From JAATGA01 sp047605605 (GTDB taxonomy: Bacteria > Pseudomonadota > Alphaproteobacteria > Rhodobacterales > Rhodobacteraceae), in NCBI GenBank assembly GCA_047605605.1, contig JASGFG010000060.1, forward strand, positions 1 to 25,751: DNA of 25,751 nt. The letters run 5' to 3'. The notes under the pieces are model-generated. The model did not search any database. It saw only the letters and a list, made by a program, of their open reading frames with translations, and was not told the origin of the DNA. Shown one piece after another: positions 22,036 to 25,751 of this stretch; position 1 is the first letter of the stretch; the number at the start of each line of letters is the position of its first letter. Both the position numbers and the translations under genes were made by a program.

Positions 22036-23087
22036 TGCCCTATCTCGACATTTCGCATCTGGAAAAGTCCTTCGGCGCCAACCGCGTGGTCAAGGATTTC
22101 AACCTCGGCATCGAGAAGGGAGAGTTCATTTCCCTGCTCGGCCCCTCGGGCTGCGGCAAGACGACGGTGCTGCGCATGGTGGCCGGGTTCGAGAGGCCGA
22201 CCTCGGGCGCGATCCGCATCGACGGGCAGGACATGACCGCGCTGCGCCCGAACCAGCGCAACATCGGCATGATGTTCCAGGCCTATGCGCTGTTCCCGAA
22301 CCTGACTGTCGCCGACAACGTAGGTTTTGGCCTGAAGGTCGCGGGTGTGTCCCGCGCCGAACGCGAGGCCCGCGTGGCCGAGATGCTGCGCCTGATCGGC
22401 CTGCCCGATCTGGGCGGGCGCTATCCGTTCCAGCTTTCGGGCGGCCAGCAACAGCGCGTGGCGCTCGCCCGCGCCCTTGCCCCCCGCCCCCGCGTGCTGC
22501 TGCTGGATGAACCACTGTCGGCGCTGGACGCCAAGGTCCGCGTCTCATTGCGCAACGAGATCCGGGCCATCCAGCGCGAACTTGGCATCACCGCGATCTT
22601 CGTCACCCACGACCAGGAAGAGGCGCTGTCGATTTCCGACCGCATCGTGGTGATGAACGGCGGCATCGCCGAACAGGTCGGCCAGCCGCACGAGATCTAC
22701 AACCGCCCCGCCACCAAATTCGTGGCGAATTTCGTGGGCACGCTGAACACCTTCGACGCGCGGGTCGAGGGGCCGGATCGCGTGACGCTGGCGGGCGCCC
22801 CGGTTGCGGTGGCCGACCCGCTGACCATGCCCATCGGATCGACCGTGACGCTGGCGCTCCGCCCCGAGGCTTTGCGCCTTGGCCGCGCCGAAGGGCGCGA
22901 GGTGGTCCTGCCTGCCGTGGTGGAAGAGGTGCATTTCCTCGGCTCGGTCATCCGGCTGCGGGCGCGGGCCGCGGGGGCGAGCGTGGCGCTCGACACCTTC
23001 AACCGCGCCGACACCCCGCCCCCGCCGGTCGGCGCCGAAACCGAGATCAGCTTTTCGGGCCGCGACGCCATCGTGCTGGGCGCCTGA
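22035..23087 (+). CDS. ABC transporter ATP-binding protein (PotA/FbpC-like)
   Basis: A 350-residue ATPase that powers the importer. Walker A is GPSGCGKT (36-43), the Q-loop lies in MMFQAYALFPN, the signature is LSGGQQQR (134-141), Walker B is LLLDEP (155-160), the D-loop is SALDAK and the switch His192 is in THDQEEA. A C-terminal regulatory TOBE domain follows (about 240-345, with EVVLPAVVEEVHFLGSVIRLRARAAG). All catalytic residues are intact. The architecture is that of the polyamine/iron/phosphonate importer ATPases. It is the last gene of the operon, which ends at repeat R3. Confidence 0.94.
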   Translation: MPYLDISHLEKSFGANRVVKDFNLGIEKGEFISLLGPSGCGKTTVLRMVAGFERPTSGAIRIDGQDMTALRPNQRNIGMMFQAYALFPNLTVADNVGFGLKVAGVSRAEREARVAEMLRLIGLPDLGGRYPFQLSGGQQQRVALARALAPRPRVLLLDEPLSALDAKVRVSLRNEIRAIQRELGITAIFVTHDQEEALSISDRIVVMNGGIAEQVGQPHEIYNRPATKFVANFVGTLNTFDARVEGPDRVTLAGAPVAVADPLTMPIGSTVTLALRPEALRLGRAEGREVVLPAVVEEVHFLGSVIRLRARAAGASVALDTFNRADTPPPPVGAETEISFSGRDAIVLGA

Positions 23088-23100
23088 CCGTTTGCCTTCC

Positions 23101-23170
23101 CCCCCTTCATCTTGGCCCAAATACCCTGCGGGGTGGTCCGGAGGGGTGCAAAACCCCTCCGGGACCGGCC
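23101..23170 (-). repeat. Intergenic repeat copy R3 with terminator-like stem
   Basis: The reverse complement matches R2 (14772-14841) at 65 of 70 positions. In this copy CCGGAGGGG (23138-23146) and CCCCTCCGG (23154-23162) form a perfect 9-bp stem with loop TGCAAAA, extendable by three pairs across a bulged G. It lies between the convergent ABC ATPase and gluconokinase genes, where it could terminate both. Confidence 0.85.
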
Positions 23171-23202
23171 AGGGGCACCGACGTTCCCGGCCCTCCCCCC
23201 GC

Positions 23203-23685
23203 TCAAAGCGCGGCCAGAACCTGCGCCACCTGCGCCGCCGTCCCGATCTGCACCGGCACGGTGATCGCCCTCTCGTCCCCGCCCGGCGGCTCCAGCGTGA
23301 CAAGCTGGCTGTCCAGCAGCGCGGGCGGCATGAAATGCCCCTGCCGTTCCGCCAGCCGCGCGGCCAGCACGGCCCGCCCGCCGGCCGGATGCACGAACAC
23401 CAGCGGTCCCGCCGCCCGCAGCCGGTCGCGATAGGACCGCTTCAGCGCGGAACAGGCAACCACCACCGGAAACGGCCCCGCCGCCAATTCCCGCGCCACC
23501 CGGTCCAGCCAGGGGGCGCGGTCCTGATCGTTCAGCGGCACCCCCGCGGCCATCTTCGCCCGGTTCGCGGGCGGATGCAGGTCGTCCGCATCGACGAACC
23601 GCCCATGCAGGGCCTGCGCCAGCGCCGCCCCAAGGGTGGATTTCCCCGCCCCCGAAACACCCATCACCACGATCCGCAGATCCAT
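23203..23685 (-). CDS. gntK: Gluconokinase
   Basis: A 160-residue P-loop kinase that phosphorylates gluconate to 6-phosphogluconate in the cytoplasm. The Walker A motif GVSGAGKST is at 9-17. DADDLHPPANRAKMAAGVPLNDQDRAPWLDR is the diagnostic GntK segment for gluconate binding, and VVVACSALKRSYRDRLR and ERQGHFMPPALLDSQLVTLEPP follow. ATG 23685 is chosen because MDLRIVVMGVSG is the normal family start and AAAGGGGG lies upstream; 34 extra in-frame residues would be unlike the family. It is divergent from gnd, whose enzyme uses its product. Confidence 0.95.
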   Translation of the reverse strand: MDLRIVVMGVSGAGKSTLGAALAQALHGRFVDADDLHPPANRAKMAAGVPLNDQDRAPWLDRVARELAAGPFPVVVACSALKRSYRDRLRAAGPLVFVHPAGGRAVLAARLAERQGHFMPPALLDSQLVTLEPPGGDERAITVPVQIGTAAQVAQVLAAL

Positions 23686-23698
23686 GCCGCCCCCTTTG

Positions 23699-23745
23699 CC
23701 CCGATCGCAGTCCCGTTTGCGCAAACATATGTGCGCTGATCGGGG
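23699..23745. promoter_or_regulatory. Nested palindromes between gntK and gnd, probable operator region
   Basis: GTTTGCGCAAAC (23715-23726) is a perfect 12-base palindrome. Around it CCCCGATC (23699-23706) and GATCGGGG (23738-23745) form a wider inverted repeat with nearly the same centre. ACATATGT (23725-23732) overlaps the inner palindrome. The divergent position suggests a shared regulator of gluconate use, for example of the LacI or GntR type. The regulator gene is not in view. Confidence 0.5.
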
Positions 23746-23804
23746 TTCACTTGCCAGCCCCCGCACCCTAGGTTCGGGACAGCACAAAAGCGGGAGATGT
23801 GGCG

Positions 23805-25211
23805 ATGGAACTGGCGTCTATCGGGCTTGTCGGCCTTGGCACAATGGGCGCGGCGCTCGCCTCGAACATCGCGGAAAAGGGGTTCCGCATCGCGGTCTGG
23901 AACCGCACCACGCAGGTGACGCGCGACTTTGCCGCCGATGCCGGGCCGCTGGCCGCCAATATCGTGCCGACGGAAACGCTGGCCGATCTGGTGGCCGCCA
24001 TCGCGCCGCCCCGCGCCATCATCCTGATGGTGCCCGCCGGTCCCGCGGTCGATCAGCAGATCGCCGCGCTGCGCCCGCTGCTCGGCCCCGATGACCTCAT
24101 CATCGACGCGGGCAACTCCGATTTCCACGACACCGACCGCCGCGCCGCCGCCGGGGGCGCCTTCATGGGCATCGGCGTCTCGGGCGGCGAGGAAGGCGCG
24201 CGCCACGGCCCGGCGATCATGGGCGGCGGCGATCCCGCCCTCTGGGCGCGGGTAGAACCCGTGCTGTCGGCCATCGCGGCGCGCTATGGCGACGAACCCT
24301 GCGCCACATGGATGGGCCGCGGCGGCGCGGGCCATTTCGTCAAGATGGTCCACAACGGCATCGAATACGCCGACATGCAGATGATCGCCGAGGTCTACGG
24401 CATCCTCCGCGACGGGCTGGGCCTGGCCGCCGCCGAAATCGCCCCGATCTTCCGCGACTGGAACAAAGGCCCACTGCAAAGCTATCTCATCGAGATTTCC
24501 GCCGAAGTCGCCGCCGCCACCGACCCCGCCACCGGCCGCGCGATGCTGGACGTGATCCTCGATTCCGCAGGCCAGAAAGGCACCGGCCGCTGGACCGCGA
24601 TCGAGGCGCAACACCTCGGCGCCCCCGTTCCCGCCATCGAGGCGGCGGTGGCCGCCCGCAACCTGTCGGCGCGGGTGGCGGAACGGGCCGAAGGCCAAGC
24701 GCTTTTCGGCGCCGCCCCCACCCGCCTTGCGCCCGGCACCCTGACCCCCGACACGCTGCAAGGCGCGCTGATCGCGGGCAAGATCATGTGCTACGCCCAA
24801 GGCTTCGCGATGATCGCCGCGGCAGGCACCGCCTTTGGCGAACCCCTGCCGCTGCCCGCCATCGCGCGGAACTGGCGGGCGGGCTGCATCATCCGCTCCA
24901 CCATGCTGAACGACATGGCGACGGCGCTGACCGACAATCCGGGCCGCAACCTGATCTTCGCGCCCTTCTTCGCCGGTCTCGTCCGCGCCCACGCCCCCGC
25001 CCTGCGCCAGACCGTCGCCGCCGCCGCGATTGCGGGCCTGCCCGTCCCCGCCCTCGCCTCGGGCCTTGCCTGGTTCGACACGATGCGCACCGCGCGCGGC
25101 ACGGCGAACATGATCCAGGCGCAACGCGATTTCTTCGGCGCCCACGGCTTCCAGCGCACCGACAGCCCCGACCCCGGCCAACACGGCCCCTGGGCGGGCC
25201 ACGGGCTTTGA
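23805..25211 (+). CDS. gnd: 6-phosphogluconate dehydrogenase, decarboxylating
   Basis: A 468-residue enzyme that oxidises 6-phosphogluconate to ribulose 5-phosphate, CO2 and NADPH in the pentose phosphate pathway. The dinucleotide site GLVGLGTMGAALA is at 8-20. GVSGGEEGARHGPAIMGGG is the substrate-binding signature. HFVKMVHNGIEYADMQMIAE holds the catalytic Lys and the surrounding helix, and the C-terminal tail ends QRDFFGAHGFQRTDSPDPGQHGPW. Length and motifs match the long, dimeric form. ATG 23805 has GGGAG eight bases upstream; a GTG six bases earlier is too close to that site. With gntK it makes a gluconate-to-pentose-phosphate route. Confidence 0.96.
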   Translation: MELASIGLVGLGTMGAALASNIAEKGFRIAVWNRTTQVTRDFAADAGPLAANIVPTETLADLVAAIAPPRAIILMVPAGPAVDQQIAALRPLLGPDDLIIDAGNSDFHDTDRRAAAGGAFMGIGVSGGEEGARHGPAIMGGGDPALWARVEPVLSAIAARYGDEPCATWMGRGGAGHFVKMVHNGIEYADMQMIAEVYGILRDGLGLAAAEIAPIFRDWNKGPLQSYLIEISAEVAAATDPATGRAMLDVILDSAGQKGTGRWTAIEAQHLGAPVPAIEAAVAARNLSARVAERAEGQALFGAAPTRLAPGTLTPDTLQGALIAGKIMCYAQGFAMIAAAGTAFGEPLPLPAIARNWRAGCIIRSTMLNDMATALTDNPGRNLIFAPFFAGLVRAHAPALRQTVAAAAIAGLPVPALASGLAWFDTMRTARGTANMIQAQRDFFGAHGFQRTDSPDPGQHGPWAGHGL

Positions 25212-25220
25212 GCCCACCCT

Positions 25221-25297
25221 CCCCCCTCTTTCCGGAGGAAAATATCCTCGGGGGGTGAATTGGCCGCAGGCCAAGAGGGGGGTCCGAGGCCCCCCCT
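25221..25297 (-). repeat. Intergenic repeat copy R4
   Basis: Read on the minus strand it has G6, a loop and C7 followed by TCTTGGCC, then GGCC, then CACCCCCCGAGGATATTTTCC. The order of parts is the same as in R1 at 2286 (G6-loop-C7, TCGGCC-TTC-GGCC, CACCCCCCGGAGTATTT). TTGGCC-GCA-GGCCAA (25260-25274) is an internal stem. It lies between the convergent gnd and betI genes. Confidence 0.7.
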
Positions 25298-25299
25298 TT

Positions 25300-25751
25300 C
25301 TACGCCAGCCGCCCCGCCGCCCCGAAATGCCGGGGGAAAAACGCCGCCGCACACAGCCGCACCGTCGCCATCGCCTCGTCGCGGGTATAGGGCGCGCTCA
25401 TCGTCATCAGGTCCAGCCAGACGCCCTCGACCGTCACCCGCAGCACGCGCGCCGCGCGCACCGGATCGTGCCCGTATCCGCCTTCGGCCACCAGCGCCGC
25501 ACAGATCGCCTCCATCCGGGCGTTATAGGCATCGTCATTCGCCCCGCAGCTGTCCTGATACATCGGGCGGCTCTGCGCCTCTCCCCAGAAGCTGCACCAC
25601 GCCGACAGCCGCGCCGGTGTGCAGATCGCCGGGTTGAAATCGGCCTCCAGCATCGCCTGCAACTGCTCGGCGGGCGAGGTCCCCGCCGCCTCCAGTGCGG
25701 TGGTCCAGTTGACGCGATATTCCTCGGCCAGAAAGGCCAGCGTCTCGGCCA
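25300..25751 (-). CDS. betI: BetI-type TetR-family repressor, C-terminal part (partial)
   Basis: The gene enters from the right edge; 150 residues of the C-terminal domain are visible and the N-terminal helix-turn-helix is outside. FWGEAQSRPMYQDSCGANDDAYNARMEAICAAL, preceded by LSAWCS, and the end VEGVWLDLMTMSAPYTRDEAMATVRLCAAAFFPRHF are characteristic of BetI. BetI represses glycine-betaine synthesis genes and is relieved by choline. The bet genes, if present, would lie beyond the window. The family is confident, the exact regulon inferred. Confidence 0.85.
   Translation of the reverse strand, partial: AETLAFLAEEYRVNWTTALEAAGTSPAEQLQAMLEADFNPAICTPARLSAWCSFWGEAQSRPMYQDSCGANDDAYNARMEAICAALVAEGGYGHDPVRAARVLRVTVEGVWLDLMTMSAPYTRDEAMATVRLCAAAFFPRHFGAAGRLA

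Noticed and set aside
23664..25352. A 562-codon minus-strand frame
   Set aside because: Antisense to gnd, Gly/Arg/Asp-rich and without recognisable motifs.

Overview
The window is a stretch of G+C-rich chromosome from an alphaproteobacterium of the Rhodobacteraceae (Paracoccus/Rhodobacter-like). The evidence is the local gene orders accC-aat facing a DUF2155/MlaD/NDUFA12 operon, the complex I accessory subunit NDUFA12, a single-cysteine DksA, a VPLPA-CTERM-type secreted protein, and a family of G+C-rich 3'-end intergenic repeats I associate with this family. Genus is an inference from gene content only.

Region by region. 1-2187: end of accC, aat, and a convergent operon NDUFA12-mlaD-DUF2155. 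2188-4975: a RidA-family gene and the protease genes clpX and clpP, each of the latter with its own terminator. 5136-8002: a secreted CAP-domain protein, an EnvZ-like sensor kinase without a regulator gene in view, and a metallo-beta-lactamase-fold hydrolase. 8032-8145: tRNA-Asn(GTT) with a clear promoter.

8130-10146 is the main accessory region: a compact element of exactly 2.0 kb in the 3' end of tRNA-Asn, bounded by a 17-bp direct repeat of the tRNA end. It carries a CoiA-like nuclease gene, a strikingly AT-rich unrecognised ORF on the other strand and about 500 bp without a convincing gene. It has no integrase. A strong terminator just beyond the right repeat probably once served the tRNA.

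10445-13779: a RarD-type EamA permease, a TetR regulator with a class A flavin monooxygenase, and DksA. 13913-18213: a MoxR AAA+ ATPase, a DUF2927 lipoprotein, a tiny two-helix membrane protein and a CoxE-like VWA protein, which look like one functional group. 18355-18900: a DUF4114 protein with a C-terminal sorting signal.

19182-23087: a complete four-gene ABC importer (binding protein, two permeases, ATPase) preceded by two Pho-box-like direct repeats, which suggests a phosphorus-containing substrate. 23203-25211: divergent gluconokinase and 6-phosphogluconate dehydrogenase genes sharing a palindromic control region. The window ends inside a BetI-type repressor gene.

Four related intergenic repeats (2286, 14772, 23101, 25221) sit at gene 3' ends. 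I see no CRISPR array, rRNA or insertion sequence. The best candidate for something undescribed is the tRNA-Asn element and its AT-rich cargo gene.
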